Source: Candidatus Pelagibacter sp. (GTDB lineage Bacteria; Pseudomonadota; Alphaproteobacteria; Pelagibacterales; Pelagibacteraceae). From it: 46,186 nt of DNA. Location: contig NZIO01000003.1 of NCBI GenBank assembly GCA_002689925.1, forward strand, positions 1 to 46,186. Direction: 5' to 3'. The notes beneath the pieces are model-generated. The model was not told where the DNA came from. It saw only the letters and a list, made by a program, of their open reading frames with translations, and searched no databases. Both the position numbers and the translations under genes were made by a program. Positions 1 through 8,278 of the stretch are shown piece after piece; the first letter of the stretch is position 1; each line of letters starts with the position of its first letter.

Positions 1-1294
1 TAAATCTCTTTTTACCTCTTGATTGATCATTTCTAGAACCATCAGATTTAAATCCAAATCTCTTTTTACCTCTTGATTGATCATTTCTTGAATCATCAAA
101 ATAATTTTTTTTAAAAGATTTATTTTTATTACTTCCACGTTGTTTGAATCTTGAAAATTTATTTTTTTGATTATTGTTAGATTTTTTAAAAATATTAAAT
201 TTTTGTTTTGAATTAGGAGCAATTATTTTTTGAATTTCATTCCACATTTGTCCATCATTAGGAGTTATAAAGGTTAATGCCGAACCTTCTGCACCTGCTC
301 TTGCTGTTCTACCAATTCTATGGATAAAATCTTCTGGAACTTGAGGTAAGTGATAATTAATAACATGTTGAATCGATGGAACATCAAGACCTCTGGCCGC
401 AAGTTCAGTACTAACAAGAATACGTATTTTTTCTGATCGAAATGCTATTAACGTTCTCTGTCTTTTAGATTGTCTTAGATTTCCGTGCATACAATCACAT
501 GAGTATCCATCATCTTTTAATCGATCTACCATTTTGTCAGCATTACGTTTTGTTTTAACAAATATCAATATAGATCCCTTTCTACTGTCTAATTGATTTA
601 ATAATTTTTTATATTTATCTCCTTCATTAACTTGAATAGTTTCTTGTTTAATTTTAGAAATTGGAGCAGTTGTTGAACCAACTTTTATTCTAATTGGTTC
701 ATGCAAGTATCTCTCAGCGATCCTAATAATATTTTGTGGCAAAGTAGCTGAAAACAATAAAGTTTGATGTTTTTTAGGTATATATTTTAGTATCTGTTCT
801 ATTTGTGGGGTAAATCCCATATCCAACATTCTATCAGTTTCATCTAGTACTAAAAAATAAGTTTCATTTAATCTTAGACTTTTTCTTTGAAGATGGTCAT
901 TTAATCTTCCCGGTGTTCCAATGATTAACCTTGGTCTCTTTTTAAGTTGCTTTAATTGTTTCTGCATAGATTCTCCACCAATTAATGTCGCTGATTTAAT
1001 ATTCATTTTAGGTTCTATTAAACCCTCAAGTACTTCACTGACTTGAACAGCTAATTCTCGTGTAGGACAAACAATTAAAGCCCCACTTATTTGATCAATT
1101 AAAAGTTTATTTAAACAAGCTATTCCATAGCAAAGTGTTTTTCCAGTTCCAGTTTGAGCTGTACCCAAAATATCTTTGCCAAGAATGGCGGGAGGTATAG
1201 CTTGTTCTTGAATTGGTGTTGGTATTTTAAAATGCATTCTTTTTATTGATTGCATTAAATATTCATTTAAATTTAGTTCTGAAAAGTTTTTCAT
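1..1294 (-). CDS. DEAD-box-type ATP-dependent RNA helicase (3' end outside window)
   Basis: This is an RNA helicase that would unwind RNA duplexes in ribosome assembly or mRNA turnover. The reading frame starts at the ATG at 1294 and runs off the left edge with no stop, giving at least 431 codons. Visible motifs are the Q-motif region (PTPIQEQA, about 26-32), Walker A AQTGTGKT (46-53), PTREL (77-81), TPGR (127-130), Walker B DETD (151-154) instead of DEAD, SAT (182-184), STELAARGLD (295-304) and HRIGRTARAG (325-334, usually RTGRAG). After about residue 360 the protein becomes a lysine-, asparagine- and arginine-rich tail with SRGKKRF units repeated every 18 residues. Such basic tails in this family bind RNA. 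The cupin gene upstream is on the same strand, 23 bp away. Helicase identity is very likely; the exact RhlE/CsdA-type subfamily is not settled. Confidence 0.93.
   Translation of the reverse strand, partial: MKNFSELNLNEYLMQSIKRMHFKIPTPIQEQAIPPAILGKDILGTAQTGTGKTLCYGIACLNKLLIDQISGALIVCPTRELAVQVSEVLEGLIEPKMNIKSATLIGGESMQKQLKQLKKRPRLIIGTPGRLNDHLQRKSLRLNETYFLVLDETDRMLDMGFTPQIEQILKYIPKKHQTLLFSATLPQNIIRIAERYLHEPIRIKVGSTTAPISKIKQETIQVNEGDKYKKLLNQLDSRKGSILIFVKTKRNADKMVDRLKDDGYSCDCMHGNLRQSKRQRTLIAFRSEKIRILVSTELAARGLDVPSIQHVINYHLPQVPEDFIHRIGRTARAGAEGSALTFITPNDGQMWNEIQKIIAPNSKQKFNIFKKSNNNQKNKFSRFKQRGSNKNKSFKKNYFDDSRNDQSRGKKRFGFKSDGSRNDQSRGKKRF
2..98 (-). repeat. 54-bp tandem repeat inside the helicase tail
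   Basis: Bases 2-44 and 56-98 are near-identical copies: the first 33 bases match exactly and there are two mismatches in the next ten. The period is 54 bp, which is 18 codons, so the reading frame is kept. Each copy encodes a unit with the core SRNDQSRGKKRF, followed by an aromatic/glycine stretch. The array touches the window edge, so more copies may lie to the left. The high nucleotide identity suggests a recent duplication. Confidence 0.9.
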
Positions 1295-1317
1295 ATTTTT
1301 TATAAATAATTTGAAAA

Positions 1318-1674
1318 TTAATTATTTTTAATAGGTTGGTTGATACCTCTCATGAAAACCAAGACTAAGCAACCATTTTTTGTATATGAAGAATGTTGTG
1401 AACCTGGTTCAAAAGTAACAAAATCACCTTTTTTAAAAATTGTACCATCTTTATCAGTTAATTTTCCATCAAGTATCAAAAATTCTTCATAGCCATTATG
1501 TTGATGAGGTAAACTTTTTGCTCCAGGTTCCATTTTAAGAATATAAGTTCCGGTTCCTCCTTTATTTTTTTTGTAACTAATTTTATGCCAACTCATTCCA
1601 GGAATAGTTTTTCCATAGTTATCAAATGGCTCAAATTTTACATTAAATAGATCTGTTATTTTTCTTTTATTCAT
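1318..1674 (-). CDS. Small single-domain cupin protein
   Basis: A 118-residue protein that fits one conserved cupin barrel. Cupin motif 1 is seen as LPHQHNGYEEFLILDGKL (about 55-72), with the two His and the Glu that normally bind a metal. Motif 2 is GDFVTFEPGSQHSSY (about 83-97), giving the fourth ligand His. There is no signal peptide, so the protein should be cytoplasmic. Small cupins of this type act as sugar- or metabolite-binding enzymes or sensors, and the substrate cannot be read from sequence. It lies directly upstream of the helicase on the same strand, with 23 bp between them, and diverges from the alpha/beta hydrolase. The fold is confident and the function is unknown. Confidence 0.8.
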   Translation of the reverse strand: MNKRKITDLFNVKFEPFDNYGKTIPGMSWHKISYKKNKGGTGTYILKMEPGAKSLPHQHNGYEEFLILDGKLTDKDGTIFKKGDFVTFEPGSQHSSYTKNGCLVLVFMRGINQPIKNN

Positions 1675-1699
1675 ATTTATTAATTTATATTATAGTTAG

Positions 1700-1705
1700 T
1701 ATAAT
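1700..1705 (+). promoter_or_regulatory. Candidate -10 box for the hydrolase-exporter pair
   Basis: A perfect TATAAT lies 9 nt before the ATG of the hydrolase. No good -35 box is seen at the right distance. If used, transcription would start about 3 nt before the ATG, giving an almost leaderless mRNA. In DNA this AT-rich the hexamer is also expected by chance. Confidence 0.25.
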
Positions 1706-1714
1706 TTAAGCTTT

Positions 1715-2470
1715 ATGGAGAATATATATATTGTTGATGAAGGCAAAGGGTTTCCTCTAGTTCTAGTTCATGGTTTTCTAGGCTCATCTGAAATGTGGAA
1801 ACTTCAAATTGAGTATTTTAAAAAAAAATATAGAGTCATTACTCCAGACCTTCCAGGTTTTGGAAAGAGCAATAAATTAAATTCAAAAAAAAGCATCTCA
1901 TCAATGGCTCAAACTATAATTGATTGTATTAAAGAAAAAAAACTAGAAAATTTTTATTTGTTGGGGCATTCAATGGGAGGAATGATTGTTCAAGAAATAA
2001 CAAAAATTTTGGGAAAACAGATCTCAAAACTTATTTGTTATGCCACCGGATCTATTGGAGATATACCAGGAAGATTTGAAACAATGGATGAATCAAGATT
2101 GAAATTGAAAAACGCAGGTTTAAAAAAGACAGCAAATAGAATAGCCAAAACATGGTTTGTAAATGGAGATAAAGCCAAATATTTTTATTTGTGTACTAAT
2201 GCCAGCAATTTAACTTCAATGGAGGCTGCGGATAATGCTCTTATTGCTATGAAAAATTGGAAAGGCACAGAAAATTTAAAATATATAAAGAATCAAACAT
2301 TAATTATTTGGGGAGATCAAGATAAAGCATATAATTTTAGTCAAGTTGAAACTTTAAAAAATAATATTATTAATAGTGAATTGAAAATTTTAAAAGGTTG
2401 TTCCCATAATGTCCATTTAGAAATACCAGAAGAATTTAATAAAATACTTGATAATTTTCTAACAAAATGA
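1715..2470 (+). CDS. Alpha/beta hydrolase
   Basis: A 251-residue soluble alpha/beta-hydrolase-fold enzyme. The oxyanion-hole motif HGFLGS is at 19-24. The nucleophile elbow GHSMGG is at 84-89, with Ser86 as nucleophile. The acid is probably Asp203 in WGDQD and the base His231 in SHNVHLE. Spacing and length match the generic family of esterases, C-C hydrolases and haloperoxidase-like enzymes, so the substrate cannot be named. There is no signal peptide. The stop codon overlaps the start of the LysE-type exporter in an ATGA junction, so the two are probably co-translated. This hints that the hydrolase product or a related amino compound may be exported, but that is inference only. Confidence 0.87.
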   Translation: MENIYIVDEGKGFPLVLVHGFLGSSEMWKLQIEYFKKKYRVITPDLPGFGKSNKLNSKKSISSMAQTIIDCIKEKKLENFYLLGHSMGGMIVQEITKILGKQISKLICYATGSIGDIPGRFETMDESRLKLKNAGLKKTANRIAKTWFVNGDKAKYFYLCTNASNLTSMEAADNALIAMKNWKGTENLKYIKNQTLIIWGDQDKAYNFSQVETLKNNIINSELKILKGCSHNVHLEIPEEFNKILDNFLTK

Positions 2471-3084
2471 GTTTTGTCATATTAGGTTTTTTAACAGGGT
2501 TAAGTTTAATTTTAGCAATTGGAGCACAAAATATTTTTGTTATTGAACAAGGACTAAAAAAGCAATTTGTTTTTTTAGTTTGTTTTATATGTGCTTTTTC
2601 AGACTTTATATTAATATTTTTAGGAATATTTTTATTTCACTATTTCAATAATTTTTTTAGTCCAATAATCGAGTTATTATTAAATATTCTTTTATTTATT
2701 TTTTTATTATATTTTATTTTTACAAGAGCATCACTTAAAAAAGATACAATCAAACTCAAAATAAAAAAAGACAAAACATCAATTTACGATATTGTATTTA
2801 GAACCCTTGGTTTTACTTATTTAAATGTACACGTCTATTCAGACACTGTTTTTTTTCTAGGAAATTTTTCTAAAAGTTTTTTGTTAGAACAGAAATATTA
2901 CTTTGGTATTGGCGCCTCTTTAGCATCATTTTTATTTTTTTTTACAATTGGTTATTTGTCAAAGTTTTTATCTAACTATCTTAAAAATAATAAAGTTTGG
3001 AAAATAATAAATTTTTTTATTATATCTTTTCTGTGCTTAATCTTAGTATTTGTTTTAATTGAGATTTTAAATTTTAATATTTAA
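2467..3084 (+). CDS. LysE/ArgO-family amino acid exporter
   Basis: A 205-residue polytopic inner-membrane protein with about six hydrophobic segments. The N-terminal signature GAQNIFVIEQGL (about 19-30) is the LysE/ArgO family hallmark. A second family-specific stretch, TYLNVHVYSDTVFFLG, corresponds to the NPHVYLDT region of ArgO, with Pro replaced by Val. Members export basic amino acids such as lysine or arginine, usually to prevent overaccumulation. The gene begins inside the stop region of the alpha/beta hydrolase (4-bp overlap) and its 3' end overlaps the convergent ygfZ gene by 4 bp. No LysG/ArgP-type regulator is adjacent. Family assignment is firm; the substrate is not proven. Confidence 0.85.
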   Translation: MSFVILGFLTGLSLILAIGAQNIFVIEQGLKKQFVFLVCFICAFSDFILIFLGIFLFHYFNNFFSPIIELLLNILLFIFLLYFIFTRASLKKDTIKLKIKKDKTSIYDIVFRTLGFTYLNVHVYSDTVFFLGNFSKSFLLEQKYYFGIGASLASFLFFFTIGYLSKFLSNYLKNNKVWKIINFFIISFLCLILVFVLIEILNFNI

Positions 3085-3974
3085 TTATACTTCAGCCAAA
3101 GAGGCTTTATAATCTTTATTAAAGAATCATTCACCTTGTAAACAGAATCAAAATTAAATTCTTCAGAAGTTAATTTAATTATTGCAAAAGGAAATTCACT
3201 ATCTATTAGTATTTTGCCAAGTTCAACATTTTTATTAATAATAGAGTCACCTTCATTTACATTTCCTTCAATAATTTTAACCGGCAAAAGTCTTTTAGTT
3301 AATTTATTTTTTAATTTAATTCTAGCAGTATTTTCTTGACCTACATAACACCCTTTTTTAAAGTCAATTGCATTAAGTTCTTCAAAATTACATTCTAAAG
3401 CAAATAATTTATCTTTTAATTTAATAGTGTTTTTTTGCTGAATACCCAAGTCAAAACTTAATTGATAGTACTCTTTTACGTTTGAAGATTTTAGTTCTAA
3501 CTTTTTTAAGGACATATATAGTTTTTCTAAGTTTATTATTGATCTCCCTCCAAGTTTTTTATTCCTTGGATCTAAAAAGATTGGATCTTCATTATATTTG
3601 AATGTGAATCCTAATTCATCTTTTGATTCTTTAAAAGATTTATATTTTTCGTAACTAAAGGCTGTTACTACAAATTCGTTACTCAAGTTTAAAAGCTGCA
3701 CATCTGATCTTAATTTATATAAAGTTAATTGTTTAAATAAATCATCAATTTGAGCTTTCTCACAGTCTATGAAATATCCATTTTTATGTTGAATAATCAA
3801 AAAATCATACAAGAATTTTCCTTGAGGAGTAAGCAAAGAAGCAAAACAAGAGTTTTGATTGTTTACCTTATTTATATTATTAGTTATAATATTTTGTAAA
3901 AAATCTTTAGCTTCTGAGCCTTCTACAAAAATAATACCTCTATCTTCTAATATATATGCATTGTTAATATTCAT
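3081..3974 (-). CDS. ygfZ: YgfZ/IBA57-type folate-binding iron-sulfur protein
   Basis: A 297-residue protein of the GcvT/YgfZ family, which uses a folate-binding fold in assembly or repair of certain iron-sulfur enzymes. The diagnostic motif KGCYVGQE, with its essential cysteine, lies in the middle to second half of the protein. The N-terminus (GIIFVEGSEAKDFLQNIITNNI) matches the GcvT-like domain. The length is normal for the bacterial family. The ATG at 3974 is chosen because it leaves an intact N-terminal domain. The gene converges with and overlaps the exporter by 4 bp and diverges from dihydroorotase across 43 bp. Identity is confident from the signature motif. Confidence 0.9.
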   Translation of the reverse strand: MNINNAYILEDRGIIFVEGSEAKDFLQNIITNNINKVNNQNSCFASLLTPQGKFLYDFLIIQHKNGYFIDCEKAQIDDLFKQLTLYKLRSDVQLLNLSNEFVVTAFSYEKYKSFKESKDELGFTFKYNEDPIFLDPRNKKLGGRSIINLEKLYMSLKKLELKSSNVKEYYQLSFDLGIQQKNTIKLKDKLFALECNFEELNAIDFKKGCYVGQENTARIKLKNKLTKRLLPVKIIEGNVNEGDSIINKNVELGKILIDSEFPFAIIKLTSEEFNFDSVYKVNDSLIKIIKPLWLKYN

Positions 3975-3995
3975 AATTGATTACTGATCAATTAT
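3973..3995. promoter_or_regulatory. Inverted repeat between ygfZ and pyrC starts
   Basis: A 9-bp inverted repeat (ATAATTGAT / ATCAATTAT) with a 5-nt spacer overlaps the ygfZ start codon. It is followed by two overlapping TATAAT hexamers (3993-3998 and 3998-4003) that could serve as -10 boxes for pyrC. It sits exactly where an operator for the divergent pair would be, but it is AT-rich and may be chance. Confidence 0.25.
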
Positions 3996-4017
3996 AATAT
4001 AATTACTTTTCTAATAA

Positions 4018-5322
4018 ATGTTAGATCTAATAATTAAAAATGCGTCATGTTACATAGATAAAGATCTGAAAGATCAAGATATAGCAATCAAAAGTGGTAA
4101 AATTATTAAAATTGGAAAAATTGAGAGTGAAGCAAAAGAAATATTTGATGCAAAGGACTTAACTGTTTTACCAGGATGTATAGATACTCAAACTCATTTT
4201 AGAGAACCTGGATCAACAGATACTGAAGATCTTCACTCTGGAAGTAGAGCAGCAATCGCTGGAGGAATAACAAGTGTTTTTGAGATGCCTAATACTAATC
4301 CACCCACTTCTAATAAAATAGAATTTCAAAAGAAATTAGATCTTGCAAAAAACAGAATGTATTGCAATTATGCTTTTTATTTTGGAGCAACAGCTGATAA
4401 TGCAAATGAATTAGCAGATTTAAAAAACTTAGAAGGTTGTTGTGGAATCAAACTTTTTGCGGGTTCTTCAACTGGAAACCTTTTAGTCGCAGACGAAAAA
4501 GATATTGAAAAAGTTTTTCAAAGTAGCTCCAAAGTTGTTGCAGTTCATTCAGAGGATGAAGAAATTTTAAACAAGAATAAAAAATTAATTAAAGATGGAG
4601 ATGTTCATTCTCACCCAATTTGGAGAAGTGATGAATGTGCTATTTCTTCAACTAGAAGAATTGTAAAAATAGCTGAGAGATATAAAAAAAAAGCACATAT
4701 TCTTCATATTACCACAAAACAAGAGATTGATTTTTTATCACAGCACAAAGGTAATATTACATTTGAAATTACACCACAGCACTTAACAATATTTGCACCT
4801 GATTGTTATAATAAATTAGGAACTTATGCTCAAATGAATCCTCCAATTAGGGACAAGTCTCATTATGATAGATTATGGTATGGTGTAAAAAATAATTTTA
4901 ATGATACTATTGGTTCTGATCACGCCCCACATTTAAAAAAGAATAAAGAAAAAAATTATCCAAATTCTCCTTCAGGAATGCCTGGAGTTCAGACTCTTGT
5001 TCCAGTAATGTTAAATCATGTTAACGATGGAAAATTGAGCCTAGAACAATTCATGAATTTTGTATGTGAAAATCCAGTAAAAATTTTTGGAATTAAGAAC
5101 AAAGGTTTTATTAAAGAAGGTTTTGATGCTGATTTTACGATTGTAGATATGAATAAAAAAATTGTAATTAAAAATGAAAATATTGAAAGTAAATGTGGCT
5201 GGTCTCCCTTTGATGGATTTGAATTTAAAGGAGCACCAGTTTCGACAATTGTTGGAGGTCAAATTAAAATGAAAGAAGGTAAAATCTTAGGAAAACCTGA
5301 GGGCAAACCTTTAGTTTTTTAG
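4018..5322 (+). CDS. pyrC: Dihydroorotase (class I)
   Basis: A 434-residue amidohydrolase that should cyclise carbamoyl-aspartate to dihydroorotate, the third step of pyrimidine synthesis. Seen are the metal-site region DTQTHFREPG (56-65), GIKLFAGSSTG with the lysine that becomes carboxylated, the histidines in VAVHSEDEE and AHILHITT, and the catalytic Asp in GSDHAPH. The first position of the usual HxH metal motif is Gln58, with His60 kept. I recall Gln at this position in one subgroup of dihydroorotases, so activity is not excluded. Allantoinase and hydantoinase are close relatives, but the REPG and GSDHAPH motifs favour dihydroorotase. The 3' end overlaps the convergent prpE gene by 12 bp. 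Confidence 0.86.
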   Translation: MLDLIIKNASCYIDKDLKDQDIAIKSGKIIKIGKIESEAKEIFDAKDLTVLPGCIDTQTHFREPGSTDTEDLHSGSRAAIAGGITSVFEMPNTNPPTSNKIEFQKKLDLAKNRMYCNYAFYFGATADNANELADLKNLEGCCGIKLFAGSSTGNLLVADEKDIEKVFQSSSKVVAVHSEDEEILNKNKKLIKDGDVHSHPIWRSDECAISSTRRIVKIAERYKKKAHILHITTKQEIDFLSQHKGNITFEITPQHLTIFAPDCYNKLGTYAQMNPPIRDKSHYDRLWYGVKNNFNDTIGSDHAPHLKKNKEKNYPNSPSGMPGVQTLVPVMLNHVNDGKLSLEQFMNFVCENPVKIFGIKNKGFIKEGFDADFTIVDMNKKIVIKNENIESKCGWSPFDGFEFKGAPVSTIVGGQIKMKEGKILGKPEGKPLVF

Positions 5323-7209
5323 TATATTATTTTTTATTAAATCTTCTTTGATCTCATCTAAAATTGTTGGATCATCAATTGTTGCTGGTATTTTGTATTC
5401 TTCTTTATCAGCAATTTTTCTTATTGTTCCTCTTAATATTTTACCAGATCTTGTTTTTGGCAGTCTCTTAATGACAATTACAACTTTAAATGCAGCTACT
5501 GGACCAATTTTATCTCTAATCATTTGAATGCATTCTTTTGAAATAGTATCAACTTCTTTTTTAACACCTGCTTTTAAAACTACTAAACCAATTGGTAATT
5601 GTCCTTTTAGTTTATCAGCGATACCCAAAACCGCACACTCAGCGACAGATTGATGTTCTGACAAAACTTCTTCAATTGCCCCAGTAGAAAGTCTATGCCC
5701 AGCAACATTAATAATATCATCTGTTCTAGACATAATCCAAATGTAACCATCTTCATCGATATGTCCTGCATCATAAGTTTCATAGTAGCCAGCGTAATTA
5801 GTCATATAATTGTCTTTGTATCTTTTGTCGGCATTCCATAGTGTTGGAAAGGTTCCTGGAGGCAATGGAAGTTTAACAACAATATCTCCCATTTCATTTG
5901 GTTTTGCTAATGATTGGTTTGGTTTTATAATTTTTACATCATAACCTGGAACTGCTTTACAGGCTGAACCATACTTAGTTTTCATCATCTCTATACCTGT
6001 GCAGTTAGAACTGATTGCCCAACTAGTTTCTGTTTGCCACCAATGATCAATCACTGGAACATTCAATAAATTTTCTGCCCATTTAATTGTATCTGGATCA
6101 GCTCTTTCTCCAGCTAAAAATAATGATTTAAATGAACTTAGGTCGTATTTTGAAAAAAATTCTCCTTTTGGGTCTTCTTTTTTAATTGCTCTAAAAGCAG
6201 TTGGAGCAGTAAAAAGTGATTTTACTTTATAATCAGAAATTATTTTCCAAAAAGCACCTGCATCTGGAGTGCCAACAGGCTTTCCTTCAAATAAAACAGT
6301 CGCGCATCCTTTAAATAAAGGAGCGTAAACGATATAAGAGTGACCAACTATCCATCCAATATCACTAGCTGACCACCAAACATCATCAGCATCAATGTTA
6401 TATATATTTTTCATAGTCCATTTTAAAGCAACTATATGACCACCAGTATCTCTTACTATTCCTTTTGGAACACCTGTGGTTCCAGAAGTATAAAGAATAT
6501 ATGCAAAATCATTTGAATTCATTTCAACACAATCTACTTCGTTAGCATTTGTAATTGCCTCTTCCCAACTAATTTCATTAGGTGCATTTAGCTTTACTTC
6601 ATGACCAGTTCTTTGAAATAAAATCATCTTATCTATTTTATGAGATGCCATTTTGATAGCTGCATCAACTAAAGGTTTGTATTCAACAGTTTTTCCAGGT
6701 TCAAATCCACAAGAAGAAGTAACTAATATTTTTGCTTTACTATCATCTATTCTGCTTGCAAGTTCATTGGAAGCAAACCCTCCAAAGACGACTGAATGTA
6801 TTGCACCAATTCTTACACATGCCAACATAGCTATGACTGCTTCTGGAATCATTGGCATGTAAATTATTACTCTATCTCCTTTTTTTACTCCTTGATTTTT
6901 AAGTGCTCCAGAAAATTTTGAAACCTTAGTTTTTAACTCTTTGTAAGTGAATCTTTTTTTATTTTTTGTTATTGGGCTATCATAGATTAAAGCAGTTTTA
7001 TCACCTCTCCCTTGGTCAATGTGAATATCTAAAGCATTATAACAAGTATTAGTTATTCCATCTTCAAACCATTTATAGAAAGGAGGATTAGATTCGTTTA
7101 ATATTTTTGTTGGTTTTTTAAACCAAAAAATATCATCAGCAACTTTTTTCCAAAAATCATGAGGATTTCTAATAGATTCTTTATAAATTTTGTTATACTT
7201 ATTATTCAT
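5311..7209 (-). CDS. prpE: Propionyl-CoA synthetase (acyl-CoA synthetase, AMP-forming)
   Basis: A 632-residue adenylate-forming ligase that activates a short-chain acid with ATP and CoA. The P-loop-like motif YTSGTTGVPKGIV is present, as are the substrate region DHWWQTETSWA, the hinge motif with DDIINVAGHRLSTG, and the C-terminal catalytic lysine in PKTRSGKILRG. The segment VRDTGGHIVAL directly after the P-loop is typical of PrpE rather than acetyl-CoA synthetase (Acs). Length fits both. It would feed propionate into the methylcitrate or methylmalonyl route, or acetate into the TCA cycle. The gene diverges from proteorhodopsin across the largest intergenic region of the window and overlaps pyrC by 12 bp at its 3' end. 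The acetate/propionate preference is inferred. Confidence 0.87.
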   Translation of the reverse strand: MNNKYNKIYKESIRNPHDFWKKVADDIFWFKKPTKILNESNPPFYKWFEDGITNTCYNALDIHIDQGRGDKTALIYDSPITKNKKRFTYKELKTKVSKFSGALKNQGVKKGDRVIIYMPMIPEAVIAMLACVRIGAIHSVVFGGFASNELASRIDDSKAKILVTSSCGFEPGKTVEYKPLVDAAIKMASHKIDKMILFQRTGHEVKLNAPNEISWEEAITNANEVDCVEMNSNDFAYILYTSGTTGVPKGIVRDTGGHIVALKWTMKNIYNIDADDVWWSASDIGWIVGHSYIVYAPLFKGCATVLFEGKPVGTPDAGAFWKIISDYKVKSLFTAPTAFRAIKKEDPKGEFFSKYDLSSFKSLFLAGERADPDTIKWAENLLNVPVIDHWWQTETSWAISSNCTGIEMMKTKYGSACKAVPGYDVKIIKPNQSLAKPNEMGDIVVKLPLPPGTFPTLWNADKRYKDNYMTNYAGYYETYDAGHIDEDGYIWIMSRTDDIINVAGHRLSTGAIEEVLSEHQSVAECAVLGIADKLKGQLPIGLVVLKAGVKKEVDTISKECIQMIRDKIGPVAAFKVVIVIKRLPKTRSGKILRGTIRKIADKEEYKIPATIDDPTILDEIKEDLIKNNILKN

Positions 7210-7421
7210 TCTACTTTACCAATAAATTTAAAAAACTATTTAAACACAATAAAAATCCACAATAAATCATAAAAAAACTAACAAAATCAAGGTTTTATTA
7301 GCAAATAAAAAGGTTTCCTCTAAGTTCAATTTCGATTATGTTCTCATGATTCATTGGCTATTTTAAAATTGTTAATGAATTAAATATATTTAAAAACTAA
7401 TAATTAAATAGAGGGCACAAT
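7210..7421. promoter_or_regulatory. Divergent prpE/proteorhodopsin control region
   Basis: This 212-bp gap is the longest in the window and must hold the promoters of both prpE and proteorhodopsin. A weak hairpin (TTTTATT / AATAAAA, 7293-7310) and a less AT-rich stretch around 7311-7360 stand out from an otherwise AT-only background. A good Shine-Dalgarno sequence, GAGGG (7411-7415), lies 6 nt before the proteorhodopsin ATG. I could not identify a convincing -35/-10 pair in either direction. Confidence 0.5.
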
Positions 7422-8192
7422 ATGAATAAGATTAAAATATTCTTTCTTGCTTTAGCAGGCTTTGTAGGTTTTACAGGCACAGCTAATGCAGAAGTTGTTA
7501 TGCTTCAATCTTCTGATTTTGTTGGAATAACATTCTGGCTAGTATCAATGGGATTGATTGCAGCAACTGTTTTCTTTTTCGCAGAAAGAAACACAGTAGC
7601 CGCAGCATGGAGAACATCCATTACAGTAGCTGGATTAGTTACTGGTGTTGCGTTTGTACATTATATGTATATGAGAGGGATTTGGGTACAAACTGGAGAC
7701 TCACCAACTGTATACAGATATATTGATTGGATGATTACAGTACCGTTACAAATAATCGAGTTTTATTTGATTTTGGCTGCTGTTAGAAAAGTTCCAAAAG
7801 AATTATTCTGGAAACTTTTAGTAGCTTCTTTAGTAATGCTTATCGGTGGATATTTAGGTGAAGCAGGATACATTAATTCTTTCCTAGGTTTTGTAATAGG
7901 AATGGCTGGATGGATATACATTCTGTTTGAAATATTCTCTGGAGAAGCTTCAAAGCTAAGTGCTAGAAGTGGAAATAAAGCTGTAGTAACAGCTTTTAAC
8001 GCTATGAGAATGATAGTTACTGTTGGTTGGGCAATTTACCCACTTGGTTATATCTTTGGATATTTAACTGGTGGAATTGATTCTTCTACACTTAACATCA
8101 TTTACAATTTAGCTGACTTTGTTAACAAAATCGCTTTTGGTCTTGTTATATGGGCAGCTGCTATGAGCAATACGAGCCTAGCTAAGCGTTAA
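7422..8192 (+). CDS. Proteorhodopsin, blue-absorbing type
   Basis: A 256-residue light-driven proton pump with an N-terminal signal peptide (cleavage probably after ANA, residue 23) and seven membrane helices. Every key residue is present at a constant offset of +5 from the classical proteorhodopsin numbering: His80 (75), proton acceptor Asp102 (97), spectral-tuning position Gln110 (105), proton donor Glu113 (108) and retinal Schiff-base Lys236 (231). Gln at the tuning position is established as giving blue absorption, whereas Leu or Met gives green. A strong Shine-Dalgarno GAGGG precedes the ATG and a strong intrinsic terminator follows, so it is probably a highly expressed single-gene transcript. 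No retinal-synthesis gene is in the window. Identity is essentially certain. Confidence 0.98.
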   Translation: MNKIKIFFLALAGFVGFTGTANAEVVMLQSSDFVGITFWLVSMGLIAATVFFFAERNTVAAAWRTSITVAGLVTGVAFVHYMYMRGIWVQTGDSPTVYRYIDWMITVPLQIIEFYLILAAVRKVPKELFWKLLVASLVMLIGGYLGEAGYINSFLGFVIGMAGWIYILFEIFSGEASKLSARSGNKAVVTAFNAMRMIVTVGWAIYPLGYIFGYLTGGIDSSTLNIIYNLADFVNKIAFGLVIWAAAMSNTSLAKR

Positions 8193-8219
8193 GTAAGTCA
8201 AGAATAAAAAGTTAAACAA

Positions 8220-8254
8220 TAGGGCAAGTTTAAAAACTTGCCCTATTTTTTTTT
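8220..8254 (+). terminator. Intrinsic terminator after proteorhodopsin
   Basis: An 11-bp perfect stem (8220-8230 with 8235-8245) with a 4-nt loop TAAA is followed by a run of nine T (8246-8254). It is the strongest classical Rho-independent terminator in the window and lies 28 bp after the proteorhodopsin stop. It should separate proteorhodopsin from the ferredoxin operon. Confidence 0.93.
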
Positions 8255-8267
8255 GTCACTATATAAT
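8238..8267 (+). promoter_or_regulatory. Candidate promoter for the ferredoxin operon
   Basis: TTGCCC (8238-8243) could be the -35 box and TATAAT (8262-8267) is a perfect -10 box, with an 18-bp spacer. The -35 box would lie inside the terminator stem. The predicted start is about 5 nt before the ferredoxin ATG, giving an almost leaderless transcript. Support is positional and by consensus only. Confidence 0.38.
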
Positions 8268-8278
8268 ATTATATATAA

